Shown here: one piece after another, positions 36,333-48,702 of the stretch
Layout of the letters: each line of letters opens with the position of its first letter
Numbering within the stretch: the stretch's first letter is position 1
Assembly (NCBI GenBank): GCA_027943335.1
Contig: BSBK01000520.1
Span: forward strand, 64,501-128,500
DNA length: 64,000 nucleotides
DNA from: Chamaecyparis obtusa
Lineage: Eukaryota; Streptophyta; Pinopsida; Cupressales; Cupressaceae
Direction: 5' to 3'
Made by a program: the position numbers and the translations under genes
Notes under the pieces: generated by a model
The model's database searches: none
Seen by the model: only the letters and a program-made list of their open reading frames with translations
Told to the model about the DNA's origin: nothing

Positions 36333-36724
36333 TAATGGGAATATAAATAGAAAATTGATGGCGATAAATAAAACCATTACAAGTTTGAATCCAAATACTA
36401 GATGTATCATAGGTATCCTTGAAATACTTTTCTAAAAATATGTTCTTTAGTGATAACATTCATGGTGGAAGATGGATCAATCAAAATACCAAAAGAAGGG
36501 ATATGAGAAACCCTAGTAGTGATGTAAAGAGGGACATTAGGTGCTTTAAACATATCATAGTCATCAAAGGTGATAGGAGATGAAGGTTTAGGAGAAGCTT
36601 GAGATTGAGACTCAACATGATTAACCACATGATTAGCTTCTTCTACCTTATCATCATAACTAATGTTGGTAACCAGAGAAGAAGGTTGATTAATGACATT
36701 TTTTGAATGTAAAGGAAAAGGATT
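36333..36724 (-). pseudogene. Element D protease, N-terminal part
   Basis: Minus strand frame (open 36,628-36,407) contains NVPLYITTRVSHIPS followed by FGILIDPSSTMNVITKEHIF, an aspartic-protease active-site region in which the usual D-S/T-G is D-P-S, so the catalytic Gly context is changed. Further left the sequence runs through frameshifts to GFIYRHQFSIYIPISIV, continuing into 22,336 once F is removed. To the right it continues from the gag tail at 57,659 once B is removed. Confidence 0.75.
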
Positions 36725-36729
36725 GGTGT
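36725..36729. repeat. Target-site duplication of element B (left)
   Basis: GGTGT, identical to 57,654-57,658. Confidence 0.9.
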
Positions 36730-38001
36730 TGTAGACACCTAAAAATCCTTTAGAAAATAAAGTATTTTTATTTTCTGAAAAATCCCTGATGACATCATCA
36801 TTAATTAATTATTTAATTAATTAATTTATTTTTATGTCATTAAATCTCTTTACCTTAATTAAAAATAAATTGACTAAAAATCCCAAAATAAATAATTAAT
36901 TTATTTTTTGCCCAAAACTTGGCCAATTTCCTTAAGACCACTAACCTCTTCCAAAATCTTCTAATCCTTCTTTAATTTCGATTAAAGACTAATCTAATCA
37001 TTTCCTAACCCTAATCCCAACTCAAGAATATTTAATTAAGATTAAATATTAATCCTAATCCTTATCCCCCCTAACCTTGTCACATTCCCTAACCAAGGTT
37101 AGCCAACTCCTAAGCTTAACCCAAAGTCAACAAACTTCTAGAAACTTCTCTTACATGCATTAAGTGCATTTAAGGCCTCCTTATCCCTCTTACATGCATT
37201 TATCATGCATTTAAGAAGCCCCTCACCCCTTTCTTACACCCTTTGACCTTAGGCACATTGCCCAAATTGTGCACATCCCTCCCATCTTTCAACCCAATGC
37301 CCTTATGACACTTGTCACAAGGAGGTGGCCCTGAACTAGCACAATCCATGTGCTCCCCTTTGAATGAATCTTAGCCTCTCTCAAAGATTTTGATCCTAGC
37401 CACTCATTCCTCCTCCCCAAATCCTATAAATGCTCCTCATTTCCAAGAGCAAAACATCCATTCACCTTTCATTTTAAGCATTGTTATCATGCCCTTTTAC
37501 TTCTAGCCTTAGCATAATCATCCTAATTTAGCTTACTTTCAAGCATTTTAGCTCATCTTAATATAGCAATAATGGATTAACATAGTTTATTTCATTGTTT
37601 TGCATAAGCATAGCATCATATCACATCTCTACTTGGTCTAAAATCAATCTTAGCATAAACATCATGTAGCTTAATATTCATTACAGCATCATTTGGATCC
37701 TTGAGGCCTTAGGGGAAAATCAGGTGTTCTATACCTATTTTGTGCCATTTATGAGGTTTTTATGGATCTCAATCCATCCTAAAATGCATAAGGAACATGC
37801 TCCAAGTGCTAAGAGAGCACACCCATATCCCCTTAAGCAAGAGCAAATCAAACAGTGCTTGGGTGCACTTGTTTTAGCTCAATCTGAGGTGGCTTAGTTT
37901 AGAGTTTTACTTGTTTTTGATTGATTTCATGCTAGACTAAAATATAATCTTTGTTTAGCTTGAGTCTTTCAAAACAGGTATACTCAAAATCCTTATCCAC
38001 A
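36730..38001 (+). repeat. Element B 5' LTR
   Basis: 1272 bp, TGTAGACACC...CTTATCCACA, the reverse complement type of the element A LTR. Confidence 0.93.
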
Positions 38002-38004
38002 TTC

Positions 38005-38025
38005 TGGCACACCCGATGGGATGCC
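38005..38025 (+). other. Element B primer-binding site
   Basis: Begins TGGCACACCCGATGGGA three bases after the LTR; a mutated version of the site in element A. Confidence 0.8.
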
Positions 38026-40186
38026 AAACCCATAAATCAGCTTGATTAGATCATACTTTGTAGTCTCATATTTGCCATTTTTCATGAATAATTTACTAGA
38101 AAAAGATGAAATGTCACCTAAACAAAGTTCAGTCATGCCTAAACACAATTTAGTCATGCCTACAAAGACTATGATCACGCTTACAAGCTCTGTATCAACG
38201 CCTATTTCCTGAAAAATTTCATGCTTGATAACTTCTATTCTATCTTAACTTCTTTTCTGTTGCCTGTAACAGAAGTAATCACACCTGTAAAATAAAAATT
38301 CACGCCCGCACGTAGAGAAGTCTCACTTGTAACCATTCCATTATCACGTACTATGTTTCATTTATTTCCTATAATCATTTCACTGCCATCTGTAATAATT
38401 TGTCTGCCGCCCATGCATATTTTTACTATCGCCTTTGCATTTTTATGTCTTGCGTATGAACTTTTCATTGTCACCTAAGCCTGATTTAGTCTCGCCTCTG
38501 CATATTTAAGTTTCACCTAAGCCTGATTTAGTCTTGCCTGTGCATGTTTAAGTGTCACCTGTGCACAAGCTCCTGTCACCTGTGAACTTTTTCTTGTCAC
38601 CTATGCCCAAGTTCCTGTCACCTATGAACTTTTTTTTGTCACCTATGCCCAAGTTCCTATCGCCTATGAACTTTTTCCTATCACCTGTGAACTTTTTCCT
38701 ATGCACAAGTTCCTATCACCTTTGAACTTTCAAGTTCTTGTCACTTTTGTTCTCAGATTGATATTGGATTCATTTTTCTTAAGAAAAAGTCAAAAACAAA
38801 TCTTGAATGAAATAAGTGAAATGAACTTAGGTCCTAAGAGTCATTATCATTTTGAAAATCAAACACAATCTTGAATGATCTAAATTGGAAAGAATAAGCA
38901 TCTCTATTCCCTCCTTTTCAATTCAAGCAAAGCACAAATTCAATCTTGAATGCCTTAAGGACAAAACAAAGCACTTCAAAGCTCTAAATCAACATGATAA
39001 TTCAATCTTGAATGCCCAAGTCAAAGCAACTGCAAACGCTCAAAAATTCTTTTGGAAAAAGAACAAATTAAAGCCTAAACACTTGTGTCTTTAGTTATTC
39101 AAATTCAAACATCACTTAATCAAATTGGGAAAAAGAACAACTTGCTTGATGTACATCTAGGAGCTTTTATTTTCTGTAAAACCTGTTAAAGTAAGCAACG
39201 TAGAACATTTGGACTCAGACAAGTTCACTTGTTCTACTTTTAGTGAGGCTTGTCCAGGGAGAAAAGTGCTTCCTCCTTGGAGAATGACCTCAAACCGGTA
39301 TCCCCCTCAGCTGGTATATAAATAAAGTGAAGGCAAAAAGTACTCACTTATATCTCCTAATCCACGGGCATTTTGTTCCAAATGCAAATGTCTGGGGATA
39401 GGTAAATATTCCCCCCCCAGCGTTGTTGGCTAGGCTCTTAAGTGAGTCACAGGCGGTCAACATAACCAGGTATGGAGACTCCATGAAACTATTAAAAAAC
39501 TTGATAAAATAGAGGCTACCCTATCTACATCTGAAAGTATCAAAATCCTTGTGCAAGGACCGATTCCAAGGGGTTTACCGGGTCACCTTAAGATTACTCA
39601 CCATTTGTATTCCCTTCTAGGGGGTACCAAGCTGTGGGCAAGCAATTTTGATACTCACTTTCCTTAGGTAGATCTTCTTGAATTGCTTGACAATTAAAAC
39701 TCCATGAAAACATTGTTGAAACATACACTTTTCAAAGCTTTATCAGAGTCAGTTATCTTGTTTGTATCCCACAAGGTTTCTTTGTCCCTTGGGGAGATTG
39801 CTTATCTAAAAATCTTTGTTGAAATCTATCCTTTGCCATTAGAAAAACATCAAACTGATCTACAACTTGGTTCATGATACTCAGAAAATCCATGTCAGTC
39901 CAAATCCTCCCAAAATCTAGAAAATGTCCAAAGCTTTCAGAATCTCAAACCATGGTCTTCCAGTCATATTCAATCCAGTCTTGTCATCATTTCCTCCTAT
40001 CTTAGGTTAGCAGAGTCATCTTGGTCATCCTCCATCCCCTTGTCTGTCTTCCTCTAGAGTCAGTCTTCTTCCAATCTTGAGCCAAATCCAAACCTAAGTC
40101 TGATTCTGTTAGTCATCCCAATCTGAGTCTTAGTCTTCCAATCCATCTTCATCCTTCATTCCTATCCAACTCATCCACAAGTCAGC
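38026..40186 (+). other. Element B 5' leader with short repeats
   Basis: Non-coding leader of about 2.2 kb. Between about 38,080 and 38,745 are many diverged ~20-bp units, the clearest being TCACCTATGCCCAAGTTCC and TCACCTATGAACTTTTT alternating at 38,555-38,745, which gives a ~39-bp higher-order period. No gene seen. Confidence 0.7.
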
Positions 40187-42706
40187 ATGTCTCAAAACTA
40201 TTATGATGAGTTTGGTTATTATGTCTCTCCCCTCAATCCATCCTATCCTAATGATGATGAAAGCCTTGTAGATCACGATGCATATTTTGAAAATCTTAGA
40301 AAGTTTGCTCCAAACATCCCCCAGCATCCAATCATTCCTCCAAAATATCCTATCATGCCTTCACGCTTATCTACTAGCACTCCCTTTCATGTCCTCAGCA
40401 AGGCAAATCCATTATCTTATCCATCAACAACTTATCCCTATCTTAAACCTACACATCCTCCATATGCATCCTTCATACCTCCATCTCCTGCTATGGTCAT
40501 ATCCCAATCACCACCATCCCCTTGAAACACTTCACGCTAATTCCCTTATCTAAAACCTCCATCCACTTATCCTCCAAAACCCTTTCAAAGTCAAACACCA
40601 AGTCTTCCAATCCTTTTCCCCAATCCACCATCCTATCTCAACCCACCATCCTCCATTCAAACCCATGTTTCTGCAAATCCCCTCCCACAAAAAGAATGCA
40701 CCCTTCAATCTGCTTCATATCCTGTACCTCAATCCATCATTCCTACCTCATCCAATAGTCCATCAAGTTCACAAGCTTCCTTTAAACCTACCTATGTGAA
40801 CTATCCAAACCCACCATCCTCTAGCTCCTCGTTTGCACCATCATCCCCTCAAGTAGCTTCCCCTTCATCCACCCCATCTTCATATAAGGACTATCGTAGC
40901 TCTCCATCTCCTCCACATTCCAATCCTTCTTCACCATGAAAGTCTCCAAGGAGTTTCACAAGGAAGCCAATAACAAATCCCACTCCTAAGAATGAAGAGC
41001 CAAACCATTTCAATCCTTCATGTGAATCCATAAGTGATGAGGCCCTTCCATCTAAAGTTTTCATCCAATCCCCACCAACAGCACCTCCTCCTAGAATTAT
41101 CCAAAGCACATCCAGTGAGCCCCATGAGTTCACCCTTCTTCCTACCATCACAGCTATAGAATCTCCCATCCTTCCATCCACCCCATCTGAAGAGTCCATC
41201 CATGCATCCCCTAGCATTCTATCCACACAAATCCTACCATGTCAAGATCTTGTCCAAAAGCATGTTCAAATACTCGCAAAAGAAAATCAAGATCCAATCC
41301 CTTCACTTCCCCTATCACATGTTCTATTGCTTCCATCACCCCCAATCCAAAATCCTACAATCCCAATTCCTCCAATCCAAGATCCTATCATCCCAGTTTC
41401 TCCAATTGAAGATCTATTACCATCTCCTAATCCCAGTCAAAATCCCACTATCCTATCCTCTCCTCTTAAGGATCTTCCAATCCAAATTATTCCACTACCA
41501 TCACTCTATCCACTTGGACCACTTACGTTTGTCAAAGGCAGTCCACTTGAAGCAGAAGAAATTAGTTTCATATCTTCCATCAAGGATCCAGAAACTAGAT
41601 GTTTATCATATTCCCCAAGTCAAAAATATCCTTGTTTGGATGAAATGCTCAAGAAATGGAATTATCAAGGCAAAGGCCTAGGCATCCATGAACAAGGAAA
41701 TCTGGAGCCTATCCATTACAAGAAACATCCAAAGTTATGTGGCATTGGTCACACATCAAAAGAAGGCACTTCCTCCAAAAATGTTGGTACAACTAAAGCT
41801 AAATTCAAGCATCCTTCCAAACCCACCATCACATCTCCCGAAACATACACCACCATTCCTCCTCCTCCATCATTACAACCAATGACAACCTATCACATTC
41901 CTCCTTCATCCTCCAAATCCATTTTGGGTCCCTATGTCCCAAAATCTTCCAGCACATATCCTCTACATACCAAATCCATTTTGGGACCTTACATCCCAAA
42001 ATATCATCCCCCATCTTATCCTACTAAATCCCTCATCCAAAATCCAAACACCCCTAGTTGGGATCAACAAAGGCACATGCCCACATATCCTATCTACCAA
42101 TCTCATTCCATCTCTCCATCCATATTTCCTCTATCCCACACATCTCCTCACATTCATTCCAATGCTCCTTGCAATTTGGATGCCATATCCAATATGCACA
42201 AAGGGAAATATCCACAAAAATTCAACAATTGCCATGTCCAGCCTAAACAACATGGTCAACCAAAGCAAAATCCAATCAAGCAATCCAAAGCATCCAAATG
42301 GCTGCAAAGGCCTAGAAAAGAAAAACCTGATGCATACCAATGGCCACAAAGGCCTACCAAAGCTAAAGCAAAAATGATGTGGATCCCAAAGCAAAAAGAT
42401 GTAATGCATCTAAAAGAAACATCCACAATGGCATCCAAAGTTGCTAATCCCCCAGCTACTCAGTCTTCTCCTCCATCTCCTAAATCTATTTTGGGTCCCA
42501 AAGATCTAAAATCTCCTAGCATAAATCCTCCATCACATCCACCTCTATCTTCCATGTCCTATCCACTTCATCCACCTTCCCCACAACATGTGCCAATGTT
42601 GATCCTGACAACATCCCCCTATCATGATCACTTTCCATCTTTTCATCCAAATAGTTTATACCACCATATTTCCCATCTCCACCATCTCATCCATGCCTTT
42701 GCATAA
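40187..42706 (+). pseudogene. Proline-rich G-patch-like protein of the A/B family, copy in B
   Basis: About 840 codons in a single frame from ATG 40,187 (MSQNYYDEFGYYVSP) to TAA 42,704-42,706. I read only two stops: TGA at 40,523-40,525 (Leu codon in A) and TGA at 40,937-40,939, which A shares exactly. The last 459 codons (from 41,327) are uninterrupted. Features in order: acidic/aromatic N-terminus; long Pro/Ser-rich region; G-patch-like segment at residues ~484-520 (NYQGKGLG, GNLEPI, LCGIGH); SILGPYVPKS and SILGPYIPK (~590-615); a basic segment with WLQRP and WPQRP; MMWIPKQKD; SILGPKD; HAFA end. No gag, zinc-knuckle or enzyme motif. Unknown function; possibly a structural or RNA-binding accessory protein. 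Confidence 0.78.
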
Positions 42707-43614
42707 TTCCTCCATCCTAACAAAGTTGTACCAACATCCAAGCACATTAGAAAGATCAGTGAAGAAAGTCAGCGACAAATCAAAGAAATCAGCAGGTCAG
42801 CAAAATCAGAAAGTCAGCAACATGACAAACATAAAATCAAAAAGATAGAAACACATCAAAAATATCAGAAGGTTAGCATCTAGTCAGAAAAAAATAAAAA
42901 AATCCATAAAAATTTGAAAAAATCAAGAGAAAAGTATAAAAAAAAAGAAGAGAAAAACATTCATCCTATGGTGAAAACTTGGCAATTCAAGCACCTTGGA
43001 CAAGTACCATGATGAAAACCTAGCAAATAGGCATCATGCGTTGGCCTCCCCGCAATTCCTTTCTATAGTTGGGGGCCATTCTCTTCTATCACCTCTTATC
43101 CAAACATCTCCTCCATCCCATTTGTCTCTCACCTCCTTCATCCTCCTTTGGATCTTGATGATAAAATAAAGACTACTAGGTATACATGCTTTTTGGGGAC
43201 CTCCTTGGCATCCATCACACCTTTCAGCTACATATCCTCTATCCAATCCATTTTTCCTAGCTTCCATCTACCTTCCTCATCCTCTTGTCGGCATATCCTC
43301 TGTCTAATCGTACCCCATCCTACTGCCTCTAAATGAATGAATTATCGTAAGCAAGGGGCATCTTTTTCCTTGGTAACATATTCCTTGGAGACTATCTTTC
43401 ATCCATCTTTCCATCTATCCAAATCCCTAGCATTCCTCTATCCATATCCATCTGTGGTTCCTCCAGCATTCCATCCTAATCCTCAAGAAAATCCACCATC
43501 CAATCTCCCCAAGCATTCCTCTATCTAGATCCCTCAGCAGTTCCTCCAGCATTCCATCTTCCAATCCTCAAGTAGTTCCTCCATCCAAATCCAAATCTTC
43601 CTTCATCCAAATCT
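42707..43614 (+). other. Element B 3' untranslated region, part 1
   Basis: Non-coding. Contains the conserved TTTTCACC-type block in reverse orientation (42,966-43,030), about 260 bases after the ORF stop. Short open frames here are unconserved between A and B. Confidence 0.6.
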
Positions 43615-43619
43615 CCTAG
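43615..43619. repeat. Target-site duplication of element C (left)
   Basis: CCTAG, identical to 54,927-54,931. Confidence 0.92.
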
Positions 43620-44849
43620 TGTGTGTGTGAAAATTGTACCTGATCTGTAGACACAACACTCAGTAAAACATTAGAGGTTAGTGATAATCAAAATTGTGCA
43701 AAATTGAAAGCTATCTAACCAAGCGATTTACTGCCTTCTAGTAGGTGCGAGATTAATGTTCTCAGATTGTAATCGAGATCAGTGACCTAGATGACACCTA
43801 AATGAAGGATTTGAATACAATTGATCTAGATATGAAATTGAATGCAATTATTCTATTTTTTTGATATTTTCTATGCAATAAGAATGAATGAAAAACTGAT
43901 ATGAAATTAATCTATATAAAAACTGATATGCTATGCTAATCTAACAATGATATGAAATATGAATGCAAAAATAAGATTGATCTCACAAAGATGTCGATTT
44001 GCAAGAGATTTGATTCTTCAATTTCAATTCTCCAGTGTGATTGTGCAAAATATGAGATGATTTGTGAAGAGCTAAAGTCTTAATTTATAGAAATCTAGGG
44101 CTTTGGAGGTGCATGGGAAAAGCCATAAATCACTAAAATTAACTCATCTTGATTTTTGAGTTATCTGATCATGAAAGATAGTTAATTCTCAAAATCATGC
44201 AAAAATAGCTTTTTAACTCAAATTAGAGTTTAGATCAGTTTTTTGAACTCCAAAAGGATGTTGAGTTCCAAAAAGTCAATAACTTGCATTGATTTTCTGA
44301 TTTGGAGTTTAACTGTTTCTTTTGAATATGCATAATAATTAAGAATTAAATAAATAAATAAAGTGATTTATCCTCAACTCAACTGATTTTTGAAATAAAA
44401 TAATTAATTTATGGGTTAATTAACTATTTTACCAAACTTTTATTAAAAATTATATTATTAAATAATGACAACATGCTTTAATTAATTAAATAAGAATTTA
44501 ATCAATTAAAGATAGGAATTTTGATTTATTGTCAAAATTAAATAATACAATTAATAATAGATAGAATTAAATTTAATTACATAATTAAGTGGCAAATATT
44601 AAATCTAATTAATTAAATATGAAAATATTCAATTAATCAAACTTAGGATAAATGTGATTTATCGCCAAATAATCATTAAATTAAAGATAATTAAGATAAT
44701 TAGGAATATTCCCCGATGCAGAATTTAAGATAATCAATTATGATTCGATGATGTTAGATGTGCCTTAGGTTAGGACTTTGATGTTGATTTTGTTCAATTT
44801 GTCGATGTAGGAGGTTAATGAACTTATAGCCCATTTTTGGGGTATTACA
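43620..44849 (-). repeat. Element C 3' LTR
   Basis: 1230 bp, TGTGTGTGTGAAA...GGGGTATTACA (plus strand). Very AT-rich interior. Confidence 0.93.
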
Positions 44850-44893
44850 TTTTTCCCCTCTTTGAATTACTATGCGAAGCGCAGTGGTTCAAA
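44850..44893 (-). promoter_or_regulatory. Element C polypurine tract and adjoining hairpin
   Basis: Transcript sense AAAGAGGGGAAAAA right before the 3' LTR, preceded by a foldable stretch: TTTGAACCACTGCG, loop CTT, CGCATAGTAATTCAAA. The position and outer stem (TTTGA/TCAAA) equal those in A and B. Confidence 0.8.
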
Positions 44894-47300
44894 GATAGTC
44901 TGTGTTTGATAAAGATATGAAACTGATTCAAAAGATAAATCGATCTCAAGATAGAAACCAATTGAGAGATATTGAGATAGGAGGTCCTGAATGACCAGAG
45001 ATAATGTTTACTATAGCAGCAATGAACCAATGATTGTGAAAAAGTGTCAAAATACCTGATTCTGAACCTTAGGATTGATAAGAAGTGAGTGACCCGTTCT
45101 AGACTCGATTGTCTTAGCAGAACTAGCAAGTATCACATCTAAATCCTTTAGTTGCCGAAGAACCAAGGAAAGAACACTATGATCTGATGGTTGCAAAAAC
45201 TAATACAGTTTACAAGATTAGGAGAATACCAGATTGATATGGATTGATGAATCTGATATGCCCCAAGTGATGATAGATTTGCCCCAAGTGATGAGGACTT
45301 TTGATGAATCAGCGACTAGACGTGATTGTTGTCTTGATCACTGATGAAAGATATTGATAGATTTGATCGATAGAATTTGATTTATAGACTTTGAATGATG
45401 TGCAATACCATGCCCCCTTCGGGATTAAAATTGAAATCTGACAAGAAAAAGTCAGTGTTGATAGTTTAGAAGCATGTTAATTGATTTGAGAAGTGTGGTG
45501 AAACACATTCAAGAACACATTCTGCATCATTGGAAGGTCCCAAAAGACCAAGTTTGACTAGGTTTGACCATGAGTTGACCATGGTTAACCAAGTTGAAAT
45601 TTTGATAGTGTGATGTAAGATAATCAGTTAAGTTGAATACTAGATTTTTGTGATGATTGAAGGTTGATTATGCAAGCAATTAATAATATGAATGATCTTA
45701 GATTTGAATTTTGATCCCGAAAAAGGATTCTACTTGCTATTTCATTGGAGGAACCTTCGTGTGAGATGCAGTTCTTGTTAGACTTGAAGATGCGATTTGA
45801 AGAATCATTTAAGCATTGAAGTTCGTTTAATCATTGTGAGATCATGCAAATATGCAAAATGCAATGAGAGATGCAAAATGAAATGCAACCTAAGACCTAG
45901 GACCTAGTCACTGATCATATGTCGATTTGTTATCATCATTGAACTTTTAGGTAACCAGATAAATCAATACAATGCCCACTAGCCATGAAACCATAGACAT
46001 ATAAATATCAATTTGTATGCGCAAGAATCAATACAACACCCACTGGTCAACAACCATGGATATATGAATATTGATTTTGTTTTCGAAATGTCGGATTAGA
46101 TATAAGCACCAAGGCACAAGCGCCAGGATGACCTGAATATCATGTCCATTTTGATATAGCAATTTGTACAAGCATCAAAACATAAACGTTGTGATGACCT
46201 GAGTACACCTTGCGTTGCAAACACATCAAACAGTCAAGAGATCATTCTAAATCCAATGTGAATTACCCGTAGTGACCCTTTATCGTTCACATCCTTAGGC
46301 AAGATTGCGTTCCACAGTAGGAGAAAGAACTTACTCAAAAAGATAATATTTAGATCAAACTTCCTTGAATTGTCTGGGTATCAATGGTCGAGGTACGCAT
46401 GGCCATCCAATTTGAGATAGAGGCTCTTACAGTTGGACACCATTTCAATCCAAAAGTTCCAAAGATGTTAGATTTTCACATACAAGCAGAAGACAAAGAA
46501 AAGATTATGCCCCCAGTCATCACTCTCTAAATCCTATAAAAGACATCATCGAAGAGCTCGAAGGGACACAATATGCAAAAATCTCAATGCAAATTAGTAA
46601 GCATACAAGGAGATAAAAGCATGAAAAGCACAGATTGTTTCAGTTTTCAGTTTGATTGCATTGTTATAGATGCAAAATCCTTTCTGGAGACAAGACTGAC
46701 TGACTGACTCACATGAAGCTTCAAAGGACTCTGGCTAGATATGACATGTCTAAGATACATTCGAGGCCATAGGATATGACATTGATTGCCCCCAAGTTTG
46801 AACATTGATAGGATACAGATACGCAAGTTGATTGGTGTACAAACTGACTTATTGAAAACTGAAAATGTTGAAACAAACTGGGAGATATGTACAACTAAAG
46901 CAAGACTGAAAGTTGGGAAAGACCAAGATTGTGCTAATAGATGGAGCATTTGGAACAAGTGGCACCCATTTGCCGAGTTTTCACCATCTTGGTAGAGATT
47001 CTATTTTTGCTACCAAGGCGCCTGTTTCCAGGTTTTCACCAAGGCACTTTTTCTTTTTTCATTTTTTTGCATTTTTCATTTTTCAATTTTTTTTTTATTT
47101 TTGATATTTTTTGATTTTTTTGTACTTTTGATATTTTTTGACTTTTTTTGTGAATCATCAAGGCGCCTATTGCTAGGTTTTCACCAAGATGTTCATTTTT
47201 TCAGGACTTTTTTTTATTTTTAAGATTTTTTTCAGGACATTTACCAAGTACTGAATGCCTTAGGCGTAGAATTTCTTCAGATGGAGAATGTTGATTGGTT
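44894..47300 (-). other. Element C 3' region without identified gene
   Basis: No conserved coding frame. From about 46,970 to 47,200 it contains three copies of a motif resembling CAGGTTTTCACCAAGG next to GGCGCC, and T-rich runs at 47,041-47,160. Confidence 0.5.
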
Positions 47301-47301
47301 C

Positions 47302-47715
47302 TCAAAGCTGTTCTCCTTCAGTCGTTGAGAGTTGATAGGCACCAGAGCCAAAAGTAGCAGTGATAACAAAGGGACCCAACCAATTGGGTTTGAACTTCCC
47401 CTTGCATTTTTTATGTGATTGATTTTTAGGATTTTCTCTCAACACTAGATTGCCAACCTGAAATTCTCTATGTCTGACTTTCTTGTTGTAGCCTCTAGAC
47501 ATTCTTTTTTGATACACTCTGAGATGATCATATGTTGCTTGCCTGCATTCATCTAGTAATTCAAGTTCTTGTAACCTAGACACTCTGTAGTCTTCATCAG
47601 TGACAAGTCCATGCATTCTGATTCTAAGTGATGGGATTTCAACCTTAATAGGTAGTACTGCTTCAGACCCATAAACTAAAGTGAAAGGTGTAGCCCCAGT
47701 AGGTGTTCTGATACT
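47302..47715 (-). pseudogene. Gypsy integrase fragment in element C
   Basis: Minus strand. It starts abruptly beside a minisatellite with AYRTSIRTPTG, then TPFTLVYGSEAVLPIKVEIPS, then ELLDECRQATYDHLRVYQKRM and KGKFKPNWLGPFVIT, matching the end of the integrase core and the C-terminal domain of Tat/Athila-type gypsy integrases. All upstream pol sequence (catalytic triad, RT, RNase H) is missing, so it has no activity. It is evidence that C descends from an autonomous gypsy element. Confidence 0.85.
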
Positions 47716-47730
47716 TGTTCTATAGGCACA

Positions 47731-47862
47731 TTCTGATACTTGTCCTGATACTGGTTCTGATACTAGTTCTGATACTTATTCTGATACTAATTCTGATAAT
47801 TGTTCTGATACTGGTTCTGATACTGATTCTGATAATGATTTTAATAATTATTTTGATATTGG
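47731..47862. repeat. 12-bp minisatellite, about 11 units
   Basis: Tandem units close to TTCTGATACTTG, increasingly degenerate to the right. On the minus strand the unit encodes a Thr/Ser-Ile-Arg repeat and abuts integrase codons with the same sequence (YRTSIRT). Confidence 0.92.
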
Positions 47863-48702
47863 TATACTTGATAGCATCTTTTTCCATTTGCAAACTCCCA
47901 AGCAAGATCATATCGTGCAGTCCCAATGTCTAGCAAGGTGGAGAATAAGAAGGATTAGCAAGCTGGTGGAAGAGATGAAAGATAAGAGAATGAAGGAAAA
48001 TGAAGGGAAGAAATCCTCAAGGGGAAACTCCTCAAGAATACCCAAGCTAGGGAAAAATTGTCATGTAAAGCGCATTTGGACAAGCAATGAAAGGCTAGCA
48101 TAGGATAAGCACAAAATCATAATGCAAGAGCAGGAAAGGATGCAATCCAAAGGAGTAGACATGTCAAGAGGCTTCATGGCACCATGATTTACTCTTTCTT
48201 TCTTAGATCAAGACCAAAGGGGAAAAGGATAGCGACAGGTGAAAATGAATGAAGGAAAATAAATATGTAGGCTAAATAGGAAGGGATTGAAAGCAAGATC
48301 ATCATCAGACAACTCACAAAATAGCCAAATGTTCATGTATAGATCAACATTGTCAAGATCAAAGAGAGAAGATGAAATAGATGAAATATGTAGAAGAACT
48401 ATGCATGATGTCTGATTGCCAGGTTTTCATCATGGTACTTATCCAAGGCGCCACAAGGGAGTGGTTTTCACCTTAGGATGAAAATTTTTTTCTCTTTACG
48501 TTTGCTACCAAGGCGCCTGTTTCCAGGTTTTCACCAAGGCACATTTTCAATTTTATTTTATTTTTGAATTTTTCGAAGAAGGCAGCTTTTTAAATAGTGC
48601 TCCTTGAAAGGATAAACCATGATATGCCAAGGATTCAAAATGATATGCTCAAAGATGCTGATAGGGAAAGGAACATGGAAGAGAAAAATGGAGGATAGGA
48701 TT
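47863..48702 (-). other. Element C spacer between ORF and integrase fragment
   Basis: Non-coding. Holds the conserved block at 48,418-48,452 that is nearly identical to 28,525-28,556 in A, and a further copy of the GGCGCC / GGTTTTCACCAAGG motif at 48,507-48,542. Confidence 0.6.

Noticed and set aside
36225..36435. Short open frames on both strands around 36.2-36.4 kb
   Set aside because: They cross the junction between the F LTR and D protease sequence, so they are accidental.
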